Below are positions 46,778 through 59,000 of a stretch of 64,000 nucleotides of DNA, one piece after another. A program made the translations under genes and the position numbers. The stretch spans positions 3,240,001-3,304,000 of the forward strand of contig NC_133526.1 in the NCBI RefSeq assembly GCF_048544455.1, read 5' to 3'. Origin of the DNA: Silene latifolia. Taxonomy: Eukaryota; Streptophyta; Magnoliopsida; Caryophyllales; Caryophyllaceae. The notes beneath the pieces were generated by a model that had not been told where the DNA came from, did not search any database, and saw nothing but the letters and a program-made list of their open reading frames with translations. Within the stretch, counting starts at the first letter, position 1; every line of letters starts with the position of its first letter.

Positions 46778-47340
46778 CTAGTGTAGTTCCCGTGCTATAG
46801 CACGGTATTTTTAAGATGAAATTTATAAAGAGGAACTTTTAATAAAATTATTTGCATAAATTAAAGCTACTTTTAATTTAATGTTATAATATACTAAATA
46901 TAATAATAGTAAGGAGATAGAAAAGAAAGTTTACTATTAATAATAACACTATAATGTTAAATCGATAAGGAGAACTAATTTATGAAATTAAGTTAGATGT
47001 AAAATCTAGTTAAAAATCTATTAGCCTTATTAAGAAAACTGATAAAAATAATATACTACGCGCCCAAACAGACAATTTACAAACTATTAAAACTAACATT
47101 TTCACTTTCTATTTCCTATAAGAAAATACATAAAAATCGTTATACATTATTTAAAAAATACTCCATACTCCATATACTCCATATTACTAAAATAAAGATT
47201 TCATAATTCGAGAGTGCAATTGATATGTTGTAAAATTGCATAATATATTAGGGGGTAATTGATTGTGATTGCATATTTTCGGGATAATATTGTAAAGATT
47301 GCATAATTTGAGAGGTTGTTTCCATGTATAGGATTGCATT

Positions 47341-47932
47341 TGATGGGGCATATTCTGCACCCGCTGACCAAGTCAACATATTGAGCAAGGTCAAAGATAT
47401 CCACAAGCAAGTCAACGACTTAGGCAGCCTCACCGACGCAGCCTGTCGGCCTGTCTCTTGTGCCTCGGCTAGGACATCTAGCCAGCCGGGGCACATATCC
47501 GCGAACTCATATCCAAGACCCCTCGGCGGCGAGTCAACAGTGCCCGCCGGTTTGCCATGGGTCCCACGGCCGAGGGTAGATCAGTCTTTCCACCTGCTAG
47601 CCACTTGGCCACTTGGCCACTACGTGACAAAAGGTGAAAGTCTATAAATACTCCTCAACCCTCATTGAGGAAAGGATCCACAATTTAACCTAAGAATCAC
47701 TATTCATCTGGTAATATCTTCCTTATCTCTCTACAATATATACTTCGCCAAGTAACAACAACTTATCTCTCTAAGTTTACTGACTTGAGCGTCGGAGTGA
47801 GTTCGCTCGGTCCAAAGCCGAGCCCTCAGTTTGTTCATCGTTTCAGGAGACCGAAAGGAGGATCCAACCAAAGACGTCATTCTACAAGCACGGGTGGTAA
47901 CAAATAACTGCTCTGGATTTACACCCGGAACA
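47341..47932 (+). repeat. 5' LTR
   Basis: 592 bp, starting TGATGGGGCATATTCTGCAC and ending ACACCCGGAACA. A TATA-like word (CTATAAATACTCCTC, about 47641) lies in the middle and probably drives sense transcription. It is nearly identical to the 3' LTR. Confidence 0.95.
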
Positions 47933-47933
47933 A

Positions 47934-47952
47934 TTGGCGCCGTCTGTAGGAA
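47934..47952 (+). other. Primer binding site
   Basis: ATTGGCGCCGTCTGTAGGA follows the 5' LTR directly. The TGGCGCC core is the usual start of the tRNA-complementary site in plant Tat/Athila-type Ty3/gypsy elements; the exact tRNA was not determined. Confidence 0.75.
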
Positions 47953-48318
47953 CGATACTAGAAGCTAGTCACATTCATTCCCAAACAAAAAAAAAACAAC
48001 ACAAAAACCCACCCAAGAAGCTAAGAAGATGTCGAAACAACAAGAGGTATTCGTAACTGACGAAACCGAATTCTGCCAAGATGATACCGTCCACAATTCT
48101 AGAGTTGCGCAACCCTCCACCGGCCGAGTAATCCAACCGGAGTATGGGATGCCAATAATACCAGATACGACGCTGCCCGCCGACCAGGTCACCATCATGG
48201 GGCATGTGGTTGATGCAATAAGCCGGGTTACTACTCCGGACCTATTGGTAGTACGCCGGCTCACACTGTCACACCGACAAGAGCGGCGACACCCGTCCAG
48301 GAAATCAGGGCCCTCAAC

Positions 48319-50790
48319 GTGACTCCAAGAAACTTGAACGGAGCACTGGAAGAGGCTGGTCCTGTGAAGACGCCGGAGGAGCCCAGAGTGCTAGTGGTAG
48401 ACCTAAGTCCTTCTCGCACCCGCGGAAGGACAGCGTCACCGCAGCACCGACGAGGCCTGCCTCAGAGGAGTGGAAGAAGCCCGACTCAGCAGAGTCGGAG
48501 AAGAAGCCCGAGTCGGAGAAGGAGTCCTTCCCGCTACGAGGATAGGAGCCGGACTAGGAATGCGAGGAGCCGATCGCCGCGTGTCATTCGACACGTGGTC
48601 AGACAGCCCCTCAGTGCCTATGTCCTTGAAACCGCCGTGCCAACTAAGCTAAAGTTGCCGGCGTTCACATACAAAGGGGATAGTGACCCAACCGACCATG
48701 CCGAGGCCTTTGAGTCGTACATGTCGGTGTGGGAACAACCCGATGAGGTCTGGTGCCGAGTCTTCCCAACGACCTTGCATGGGATGACTCAAAGTTGGTA
48801 CAAGGGGCTGCCCGACGGCTCGGTATACTGTTACGCCGACCTAAGGGACGCCTTTTTAGCCCAGTACTCTTGCAACAAGAGGAGGGCCGTGGAGACATCG
48901 GATCTCCTGACTATCAGGCAGGAGGGGGGCGAGTCTCTACGAAGCTATGTGAAGAGGTTCGACGCCAAGGTCCAGCAGATTCGAGAGATCAATCCCGAGT
49001 TGGCGGCCTTCGCGCTGATGAAAGGCCTCCCAAGGGGAGACTTAAAAAACGAGCTCATCAAGTACGGAGGCCTGGGCTTGGACGCCGCCAGGAAAATGGC
49101 CGACCAAGCCATCAAGGTAGAGGACTATCACAAGACCTGGGTAGGCCACAGCGAGGCTGAGCACTCAGAGAAGAAGAGCCATCGGGAGGACAACCCGGAT
49201 GAAAGACGCCGTGACAATAATAGGTCACGGTCTGACAAATCTGCCAGGAAACAGGACTCGACGGGCGCCGGGGGGAGTTCGGGAACGTACTACCAGAGGC
49301 GGTACAGTGATAAAACCCCTCTGGTCGTATCGGCCGCCGAGGTCTTCGCCGTGAGCAAAAACGAGGGCCAGAAGTGGGAAAGGCCCCCCAAGCCGAAGGG
49401 AGACGGTGACACGAGCCAGTACTGTGAGTACCACGGCCACACCGGTAACCTTATTGACAACTGCCGGCATCTGAAGAATGCCATTGAAGAGCTTATCCGG
49501 AAGGGGAGCCTCGGCAAGTATGTTGCCAAAGGCCAAAAGACTGATGCCGGCGGTTCAGATAAGAAATCCGTCTTTGAACGGATAGGAGTAATCCATGTTG
49601 TCATCGGGGGCAACGAGAACGGTGGGTCCGCTCATGGGCACAAACGACACCTGAATGAACTATATCAGGCCATCAACTTTGTGCCCAACACAGCAACCCC
49701 CGCTTCCAACATCCCCGATATAACTATTGGGAAGAAGGACTACGAGGGAGTCATCGCCCCTCACAGCGACCCGCTCGTAGTCCACTTGGACATATCCAAC
49801 CATCTGGTCAAGAGGTGCCTGATTGACACAGGCGCCTACAGGAACATCATGTTCAGGGAGTGTTTTCTCAACCTCGGTCTGAAAGTCGAGGATTTGAGCC
49901 CCTGCACCAATCCACTGTACAGCTTTTCCGGGGCCGGCCTGGTACCCCTGGGGTCAATCAGACTGCCAGTAATGTTCGGCGAGGGGAATGCGGCTAAGAA
50001 TGTCCTAGCTGAGTTCGTGGTCATCGACGGCTCGTCCGCCTACAACGTCCTCATAGGCCGAGTCACTCTGAGCGAGGCCCACGCAGTGATGTCCATCCGG
50101 GCCCTGACACTGATGTATGTCTCGGACCGGGGGGAAGCGCATAAGCTCGTCTCAAAGGACGAGAAGGACGAGGTGGTCAACACCCAGATATCCGCCAGAG
50201 GGTGCAACATGCAATCCCTCAAAGTGGCAAAGAAATCAGAGAAAGGGAAGAGCCCATCCTTACAGCAGGAGGGCGACCCGATGAATACCGACGTCAGCAT
50301 GGTTGAAAGAACCCCGACCGACCAAGAAGAACCGCATCCCGGCGTATGGGAAGTACATACCGACGGGTCCCACACGGCGAACAGCTCAGGTGCCGGCATC
50401 CTTATCACCAGCCCAAACGGGGACGTGTTTGAGCACGCCTTGACATTTACCTTCTCGGCCTCAAACAACGAATCCGAATACGAGGCGGTGATAAACGGAG
50501 TCGAGTTAGCTAGGGCTGCCGGGGCGGAGCATGTCTTGGTGAAAACATATTCACTATTGGTGGCCAACCAAATCAGAGGAGCGTATGAGGCTCGAGACGA
50601 CGGGATAGTAAGATACCTGGAAAGGGTGAAGGCTGACACCGCCAAATTAAAGTCCTTCCAGATACAGTGCATTCCCAGGTCCGACGCTCTCTCAAGACTC
50701 ACCGGTGCAAGCATCAAGAATGCTGGGGCCGGAAACATACCGACTTACAGACATGGGGGGGATGTTTTTGATGAGCCATTAGGACACTGA
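48319..50790 (+). other. Retrotransposon gag / protease-like / RNase H-like open frame
   Basis: An 823-codon frame. Part 1 (about residues 1-110) is Arg/Ser-rich (SRRRSPSRRRSPSRYEDRSR). Part 2 (about 110-270) is a retrotransposon gag domain (FESYMSVWEQPDEVWCRVFP and the following helices). Part 3 (about 350-400) has a Cys/His segment (YCEYHGHTGNLIDNCRHLKN). Part 4 (about 480-620) is a retroviral-type aspartic protease-like region around LIDTGAYRNIMF. Part 5 (about 685-800) is an RNase H of the archaeal/plant type (VHTDGSHTANSSGAGILI, then ASNNESEYEAVINGVELARA), which is typical of the Tat lineage. Compared with full-length relatives, parts of the polyprotein are not represented. Treated as a fossil. 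Confidence 0.88.
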
Positions 50791-50919
50791 TAATCTCGGG
50801 AAAAACTTTGTATAGCGGCGGAGGTGTCCAAAACAACTGTGGGTACCCCGACGCATGTTTATATCTAATGAAGAATCATCCGAGTTTTCCATCAAAGTAT
50901 TCATCTTCCCCATAGTGAC

Positions 50920-51540
50920 TAGCAAGAAAAAGACGCCGGCTCACACTGTCACACCGACAAGAGCGGCAGTCACTAGCAAGAAACAGACGCCGGCTCACAC
51001 TGTCACACCGACAAGAGCGGCAGTCACCATCAAGAAACAGGCGCCGTCGCAGTCACCCCAAGTAGTAGACGCTACGGCAGTCACCCCAAGAGGTAGACGC
51101 CGCAGCAGTCACTCCAAGTGGTAGACGCCACGGCAGTCACCATCAAGAAACAGACGCCGGCTCACACTGTCACACCGACAAGAGCGGCAGTCACCATCAA
51201 GAAACAGGCGCCGTCGCAGTCACCCCAAGTAGTAGACGCTACGGCAGTCACCCCAAGAGGTAGACGCCGCAGCAGTCACTCCAAGTGGTAGACGCCACGG
51301 CGATCACCATCAAGAAGCGTACGCCGACTCACACCGTCACACCGACAAGAGCGGCGATCACCATCAAGAAGCAGCGCCGTCGCAGTCACCCCAAGTAGTA
51401 GACGCTACGGCAGTCACCCCAAGAGGTAGACGCCGCAGCAGTCACTCCAAGTGGTAGACGCCACGGCAGTCTCCATCAAGAAGCAGGCGCCGTCGCAGTC
51501 ACTCCAAGTAGTAGACGCCGCGGCAGTCACTACCAGCGCA
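50920..51540 (+). repeat. Internal tandem-repeat block of the retrotransposon
   Basis: Nested repeats are built from two modules. One contains GCCGGCTCACACTGTCACAC plus CGACAAGAGCGGC. The other is a ~38-base unit (GTCACCCCAAGAGGTAGACG and variants with AGTAGTAGACGC or AGTGGTAGACGC). Higher-order copies of about 190 bases are visible. The first module also occurs once at about 48252-48285, near the start of gag. Such 3' tandem repeats are a known Retand/Tat feature and can seed genomic satellites. Confidence 0.9.
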
Positions 51541-51955
51541 GTTGATGCTCGCGAAGGCGATCAACATGCCTTAGAGACGTTAAAACAGTTGAGATATGCA
51601 TTCTAACTGCCTCGGCAAGGCCGAAGGTAAAAACGAAGGCACTCAATTAATAACGCAAGAAGACAAGTGAGGAACTGTGATCAAAACCCCGGCCACGCCG
51701 GGGGCAAATAAGGCAAACTCTTATTAAAAATGATAACAGGTTACAAGTGAGGAGAATACAGACGACGGTCGTCCCCATAGGGATAAGCCAAAACACAACC
51801 TACCAAAGTTGTACAAAATACAAAGAAAAGCAAAAGGTCAGACATATCATTTGAAGCGCCAAAAGATGGCAGGGAGGAAAGGCTTAATAATTGGCTCCCG
51901 AACAGCTGAAGCTATCCGAGACGCCGGGTGAGCCTGGTGACGACCGCCCGTCTCC

Positions 51956-54528
51956 CTATGCCTGTTGCTGCTTGCCATCAGCAGCGGTAGCATCATCATC
52001 TTTGATGGGCGACCCAGCAGTTTTCTTAGCAGCCTCAGCTTCAGCGGCCTCAGCCTCAGCTTTCTTAGCAGCCTCAGCCTCAGCAGCCTCAGCTGCCCTC
52101 ATCCTCTCGGCTTCCTCCTTGGCCGCCTTAGTCTTATCAGCAAGGGCCGCCTTCTCCGCGGCCGCCTCTTCCTCTATCTTCACCCTTACCTCCTTCTTGG
52201 CCTTCTCCTCCGCGGCTTTCTCTTTAGCTTCGAGCTTGTCGTCAAACAACTCGTCAAATTTGTCCCACGGAAAGGAGCCATCAAGGGGGAAGAGCTCCCC
52301 AATCACTTCCCTGGCAACTTCTTCGGCCAGGTCCCGGTATTGGGCGCACATGTTAGGGAGGACAACGGTTTGGAGCGTCTCAATGTCCTCCTCCCTTTGG
52401 GCGATGATAGCATCCTTGTTCCGAACCACCTTCCCCTGGACCTGAAACAGGCCCCTAAATTCGTTCCTCTGCTTAAAATAGAGGTCGGCATGCTTCTGAA
52501 CGAGGTCACACCTCTCCAACAGCTTAGCAGTTTCAGCCGCCGCAGCCGCGGCCTTGGCTCTCTCAGCAAGGACCTCCCTTTCAGCGTCCTCCCTGAGTTT
52601 TCTCTCAGCACGGACTGACTCTTCAGCCTCAGCCTTGGCCCTCTTAGCCTCCTTATTCGCCGCGTCGAGTTCAAGCCTTAGCCGCTCGAGCTGTGAGGCA
52701 GCGTCAACAATGGCCTTCTCTTGCTCCACAATTAGAGCACCGGCCGTACCAGCCCACTTCGCCAGTGACCTGATCAAACTTATGCCCTCCGACTTAATCT
52801 GGAGGGGGGAAGGCTTCGGGAAGGAGGTAACAACGGTGGCGTCTTGACCACTTGCCTGCGCAGTTCCCTTCTCGGCACGTCGTTCAATAGTGTGACCGGT
52901 TGACGGCGGCGGTGGATCTACAAAAAATTCAATCAAGGCATCTGTGTCAACATATGTGGACATGCCATTAAGACTGTCATCAGGAACGCCTAAAGAGCCG
53001 GCTAAGTCTGAGCCACAGGTTAGATCCGTACCAGTCTTGGCCTTCTTGGCCGGAGGTCCCGTTTCTTTGTTGGTAGCAGCAGCAGCAGCAGCAGAGGCTG
53101 TCTCCTTTCTTTTACGGACAAGGGGAGATTCCTCCGCATCGGAGTCCCCCCCATCGGTGATATCAACGATCACCACCGTCTCCTTCTGGACTGAAGGGAT
53201 GGGAGGTGGAACTGATGTCGACGCCGTCGCCGCCGAGGACTTTGTTTTCCGCGTTCAACGCTATATGTTGCCAGCAACCTTCGCCTGGGCCGCCTCCACA
53301 TTCAAGCCTTTCAGCTGTTGATCCATGAGATCATTCGGCGACGTTCTGCGATCATGGGCTAGGGCCTTAGGGTGCAAAACAGCAACGGTCTTATCCTTGT
53401 GCAGCCCCATCCTCCGGAGGATATCCTCAGACAGGTCTGGTCCAAAGTGGTCTGCAAAGGAAGCAAAGCAAGAGTTAAGTAGAAGAAATAAATCGAAGTT
53501 CAAGAAACAGAAACATTGAGAGCAGCGATGGGCCTCACACCGACCCCACTCACCCTTTGCTAGGGCCGGTATGAGGCCGACATGGAGAACAGCTCATCCT
53601 GAAGAATGATCTGCGTTGGGGGAATCCATCTTTTCGGCACACCACTCTTGTCCGCCTCAAAAAGCCTCATCGCCAGCTTCTCATCCGCATTAAGAGGGAC
53701 CTTGCTGGCGTTCATTTTAAGCTTCTTCCGGGAGACCCATTTATCATGCTCCGCCTTAGTCTCGCACCGCAAATTAACTTGGTGCTGGAAGGACCGGGGC
53801 AGCGGATAGTCATCCGGCACCTCAACGTACACCCACCGGTCTTTCCAGTCTTTGCAGGAAGAAAGCTTATCAACGGAGATGTAACCCGGCTCCGTTTGCA
53901 CGCTGTACCATCCGACGCGACCAGCAAACGACGGCCGAAGGTGGTGAAGCCGACGGAATAAATCAACCGTTGGAATCTCCCCCTTGAAGAGACAGAGCCA
54001 GACAAAGCCGACTATAGTCCTAATAGCCAACGGGTGCAGTTGGGCCACGACGACGTTCATGGCTCTAATGATGGCCATAACATGTTCATTCAGCGGAAAC
54101 CGGAGCCCGTATTCCAAGTGCCGGATGTATACGCCGGTGCAACCCGGTGGAGGGCAGCAGACGGCCTGACCCTCCTCAGGGATAACAATTTTGTATCCCC
54201 TGCCAAAGTGGAAATGGCCCTCGAAAAGTGTCTCGTCGGAAGAACCGGCAAACTTATGGGTCCAAGCACGGTCAGGGCCGACCTTACAAGCATCGCCGTG
54301 ATCCATGACGTACTGCCTCCCTACATTAGGACGAGCCCTTTCAGCATCATCGTCGTCATCATCATCATCATCCTCCCAATCCTCCAAAGCTTTTGGATCA
54401 CGTTCGGGAGAAGGAGACCTAGGGCCCCCAGACCTTATCGGGATGGCGTCTAGTATCTCCTCCTCATCAAGACGCGACGGGGAACCCCCCGGCGCACGGC
54501 TACTAGGTTCAGCATCAGCAGAAGACAT
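51956..54528 (-). other. Antisense open frames of the retrotransposon (aORF region)
   Basis: Three consecutive minus-strand frames lie between the tandem repeats and the 3' LTR. The first (54528-53560, 322 codons) starts MSSADAEPSSRAPGG, has an acidic run (DDDDDDDDAERARP) and a segment VYIRHLEYGLRFPLNEHVMA that resembles the plant domain annotated as putative gypsy-type transposon / Transposase_28. The second (53503-53261) is short. The third (53176-51956, 406 codons) is an Ala/Glu/Lys-rich coiled coil ending in repeated AEAEAAKK-like units. Antisense genes, spliced in some relatives, are known in Tat elements (Grande, Retand). Their role is unknown. A minus-strand TATA-like word (complement of CTATTTATAGAGC, about 54702) lies upstream of the first frame and could mark a separate promoter. 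Confidence 0.75.
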
Positions 54529-55181
54529 GGTAGCAACAATTAACCAAATAAAAGTGAAAAATTTGTTTGTTTACCTTGAAGAAAAGCACTAGCCGAAGCA
54601 ACGACTTTGAAGATTAAAAGAGAAATGAGCCCTTGAAAGTTTAGAGAGAAGAAATTTTTTTGAAGAAATGAACTTTGTGCGGAAATCATGAGGGATACTG
54701 CTCTATTTATAGAGCAAAGCCCATGGAGATGGACCAATCAGGGCACAGCCCATGAAGCATCAACCAATCAGCGAACAGACACGTGTCGGACATGCAACCA
54801 CGGAATGTCAATCGTTGCAACAGTTGAACGTCAATCAATGCAACAGTGACCAAGCGTCTTCAACACGCCCCTTCATATCTCTTTGCCTATTCATCTTCCT
54901 CAACAAATTCCTGAGTATCCGTTCTCCGCCGGCCACATGATCGACCAAGCTAGGTAGCACCGGCCGGGGGCAATAAAAAACAACCGGCACTCTCAACCCA
55001 GGTCTCGGCCAGCGTCACTTTCTTTTCCACATCGGATGTCCATTACACATCCATGTGGAGGGGGGATATGGTACGGCCTAAGCATGACCAAGCCGAGGTA
55101 GAAGAAGCCGGGGCAGAAAAATTTTACTTACGCAGAATATACGCTCAACATACATCGGAGCCCATACCACGGCATAGACTA

Positions 55182-55195
55182 CGCTGGGGGCAAAT
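55182..55195 (+). other. Polypurine tract
   Basis: GCTGGGGGCAAAT directly precedes the 3' LTR at 55196, the expected place for plus-strand priming in LTR retrotransposons. Confidence 0.7.
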
Positions 55196-55779
55196 TGATG
55201 GGGCATATTCTGCACCCGCTGACCAAGTCAACATATTGAGCAAGGTCAAAGATATCCACAAGCAAGTCAACGACTTAGGCAGCCTCACCGACGCAGCCTG
55301 TCGGCCTGTCTCTTGTGCCACGGCTAGGACATCTAGCCAGCCGGGGCACATATCCGCGAACTCATATCCAAGACCCCTCGGCGGCGAGTCAACAGTGTTC
55401 GCCGGCCTGCCATGGGTCCCACGGCCGAGGGTAGATCAGTCTTTCCACCTGCTAGCCACTTGGCCACTACGTGACAAAAGGTGAAAGTCTATAAATACTC
55501 CTCAACCCTCATTGAGGAAAGGATCCACAATTTAACCTAAGAATCACTATTCATCTGGTAATATCTTCCTTATCTCTCTACAATATATACTTCGCCAAGT
55601 AACAACAACTTATCTCTCTAAGTTAACTGACTTGAGCGTCGGAGTGAGTTCGCTCGGTCCAAAGCCGAGCCCTCAGTTTGTTCATCGTTTCAGGAGACCG
55701 AAAGGAGGATCCAACCAAAGACGTCATTCTACAAGCACGGGTGGTAACAAATAACTGCTCTGGATTTACACCCGGAACA
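55196..55779 (+). repeat. 3' LTR
   Basis: 584 bp, TGATGGGGCATATTCTGCAC to ACACCCGGAACA. It aligns with the 5' LTR at about 99%. Confidence 0.95.
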
Positions 55780-56029
55780 TCATTTATTCGAAAAGTCAAA
55801 GCATACATTTGTTTCCATGTATAGGATTGCATTTATTCGAAAAGTCAAAGCATACATTTGTTTCCATGTATAGGTTTTCAATTGATTCAAATCATACGTT
55901 AGACTTGACGCAAAATCAAATTTGATTTAGTAAAATTCGACAGCCCAACTTAGATTGGCCCATCAAAGAGTAGTGTAAGTTAGGCGGGAAAACTACTTGA
56001 GAATTTTATTCTCTTAGTAGTAGGGGAGA

Positions 56030-59000
56030 TGTGGTTAAGAGTACGGGTCGGTCTGGATCGATCACTAGTCGAGTCATCATACTTCACTAAAATTAAACGG
56101 CTTGATCTAAACATGAACACGATCTGATTCACCTTTCATTGGGGCTTGGAAACGTGGCGGATTTAGGGGGATTAGCAGGGACGCTCGCCTCTACGGGACA
56201 TAAAGAATTTCGAATTTTTTAGTTAAAAAATTCGATTTTGAGGTTTACTTTATGGCATTACCAGTTCGTTCCGCGGAAAAAGTTTGCCTCTAATGGGAAA
56301 TATAGGTTCCGTCGTTACCTTAAAAGGGATGAACGTTGTTGACCCAACTCATGTCCTAACCCGCTCCAGCTAAACGTAATAAAATTGACTCGTTCTGAAT
56401 TACCCAACTTATACTTGATTTGTAGTCAAACAGAGGATATGAATTTCACTTGCATCTGGAATTAGCCCAACCCTAACCAATCTGACCTAAACGCTTATTG
56501 TCGTGTAGTCACTATTGACCATTATTCCTAAGTAATTTTTTAACAACACACTCGAAGTCTATCTGATCCATATGCTTGCAACCCCGTATGATTAGGTCCC
56601 AAAATTGGCTCGTGATGGACTTGTTTGCCACCCAATCATACCTAAATCAATTACAAACTCAACTCCTCCCCAACACGACTTTTTGGAACGCTTTAAGAAA
56701 AATAATTAGCCTTACTTATAAAGTTTGTAAGTTATGGGTAATATGCACCATCACCCCCAACAAAAGTGTTAGCTTTAATGATTTTACGCTCTCGTTATAA
56801 ATTATTCTATTTACATATTGTAAACAAGAATTAGAAAAACAAATCCCCTCCAACAATGTCCAGTTCCAAGACTATACAACTGGATGTCTGGATGTACAAT
56901 AGCATTGTACATCCAAGGGTATTTTAGTCTTTTTTCAAATACTTTTACCAAAAAAAAAAATAACGTAATCCAATTTTCAATCCAATCCCCCATTCTCTCC
57001 TTTGTCTGCTTCCATATTTTTCTGCTAACTCCTCTCTCCTCTATCATTCAGTTAATGAATCATATTCTCTCTTAAATTATTATAATTAATTGACTATGCG
57101 GAATAAATCATATGACATGACTCGTGAGAAAGAAATTTTTTTATCCAAAATTTATATTATAATGCATGAAAATAGTTGAAACTCGTATTATTTTTACATT
57201 AGCTCGTATTCTTATCTTTGTAGCTCGTATTTTTGTGTGCTCGTATTTTAAAGCTCTTGATCCTTTTAAGCTCGTATTCTTTTTACATTGGCTCGTATTC
57301 TTATCTTAATAGCTCATATTCTTATGTGCTCGTATTTTAAAACTCTTGATCCTTTTAAGCTCGTATTCTTTTTACATTAGCTCGTCTTCTTATCTTAATA
57401 GCTCATATCCTTATGTGCTCATATTTTTAAGTTCGTGATTCTTTTAAGCTCGTATTTTTTTTTACATTAGCTCGTATTCTTATCTTAATAGCTCGTATTC
57501 TTATGTGCTCGTATTTTTTAGCTTGTATTCTTCTAATAATTGTTCGTATGATTGATGTAGAAATTTACCTCAAAGTATTGTTAGATCCATTTTTCCTTCT
57601 TGATGATGATGATGTAAATTGCTTCTCGTTCACCAAAATATTGTTAGATGCGTTTTTCCTCCTTGATTATGATGCTAATTGCTTCCCTTTCATCATATTA
57701 GAATCAGAATTACGGAAAAGAGAGGTTTGTCGACTGTTGTTTAAGAGAAATTTAGAGAAAAGAAAGAGGAGGGTTTGTCGACTGGAGAGAAATCAGAATT
57801 AGGGAAAAAGGTTGTGTAGAATTTTTTCTTTTATTGGGCCTAAATAGTTTAATATGTAATATATATGGGTCTGTTGTAGGATCTTATTTGTGAACAATGT
57901 CGGCCCCGACTTGAGCCAACTTGACATGGCTATAATATTTTATTTTCAGTTGTAGATCGTAAAGCTTAAACAATACATCTACCACAATTTTCTAATGATA
58001 AACATAGACTTTCATGAAAATGGTCTTTAGACAAATATTAAAATGATGCTCATCACAAGTCAAGTTATAGATAGATTAAAAAAGAAATTATGTGAAAATT
58101 AAGATGACACTCGCATTTTATACCATACATATTCTTCGGTAACATATATATGAATTATTTCACTTTGACAAAAGTTCGTTCATATATCAAACATAATTAT
58201 TTAAATATTACGTATATCACACTTAAAAAATAAATTAAAAATAATATGATGCAATATCGGGTTGGCTCAAGTCGGGGCCCCACGTTGCAAAGGGCAATGG
58301 GTTTTAATCATTTTGTTAAAGGGTTTCAAATAGTCGGTTGGGGACGGGTTTGAATTTGTGATTGGTTAACGTGTGGTTGGGGCCTTGGGGGTAGACTTGA
58401 CAAACAAGTCAATCAAGTCGAGTTAATTTTTGGATCTGGTCATCAAGTTTGCAATTATCCAGTCAAATTAGCTTTATGTAACTGTTATAAAGCTACTTAG
58501 AGATAATGAACAATATGCGACAGTAAACCTTCAGGGTCATATCGATTAGGGTTAGATTAATACAATATACAGGTCGAATACATATCGTATGTTTGGATGC
58601 AGATTGAGTTGAGACTGTTATGTTAAGTACTTAAGTCTAGTCGGGAGCGGGTTGGGGTTTAGGCCGAGTCAAGGTTGTTTAACCCTTTCTCAACCTCGAT
58701 TGCAAGTGAATCAAAACGGGTTCGTGTCTAAGTCAGGTGGATTAGAAGTACGATGACCCCACCGACGGGTCATTTTAGATCGACCCCGACCCGTCTTGTT
58801 GGCCACCTCTACGTATGAGCATATGACATTCTAAACTAATCCTCAAGCGTCCTCCACCACGTTACTTAATTCTTAATCATCTTTCCCGATTATTTCTCCC
58901 TATAAATCGCACCAAATTATTTTGCTCTTTTTTCCCAGAAAAATTCCCAGAATTCTGTCAATTCCCAACAATTCCCAGATCCCCAAATCCCTAAAAAGTC

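Larger units (their letters stand above)
47341..55779 (+). mobile_element. Tat-lineage (Retand-like) Ty3/gypsy LTR retrotransposon, 8.4 kb, non-autonomous fossil
   Basis: Two LTRs bound the element: 47341-47932 and 55196-55779, both TG...CA. The flanking pentamers GCATT and TCATT agree at four of five positions. Order of parts: 5' LTR, primer binding site, gag, protease-like and RNase H-like coding region, a tandem-repeat block, antisense open frames, polypurine tract, 3' LTR. No reverse transcriptase or integrase was recognised, so it is broken as an autonomous element. The LTRs differ by about six substitutions and one short indel in ~584 bases (about 1%). With commonly used plant rates that suggests an insertion well under a million years ago (inference). 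The RNase H type, the 3' tandem repeats and the antisense frame are traits of the Tat/Retand group. Confidence 0.9.
46778..56029 (-). mobile_element. Non-autonomous Helitron (~0.8 kb of its own) carrying an LTR retrotransposon
   Basis: The minus-strand 5' end is TCTCCCCTACTACTAAGAGA (complement ending at 56029). The 3' end is CTAG (complement 46778-46781) after the hairpin CCGTGCTATAGCACGG. The flanks are A (46777) and T (56030). Removing the 8.4 kb retroelement leaves about 810 bases. Beside the retroelement the Helitron contains a tandem duplication of TTTCCATGTATAGGATTGCA, present three times in all (about 47320, 55813 and 55862). No Helitron protein is encoded. Confidence 0.85.

Noticed and set aside
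50040-50738. 232-codon minus-strand frame
   Set aside because: It is the complement of the RNase H-like region of the sense frame; no family resemblance of its own.
51891-52618. Plus-strand frames of 184 and 217 codons rich in Ser, Ala and Leu
   Set aside because: They are the complement of the Ala/Glu/Lys coiled-coil frame on the minus strand, which is the more protein-like reading.
57503-57802. 99-codon frame MCSYFLACILLIIV...
   Set aside because: It starts in a minisatellite, contains an internal near-duplication and resembles no family; no splice or regulatory context.
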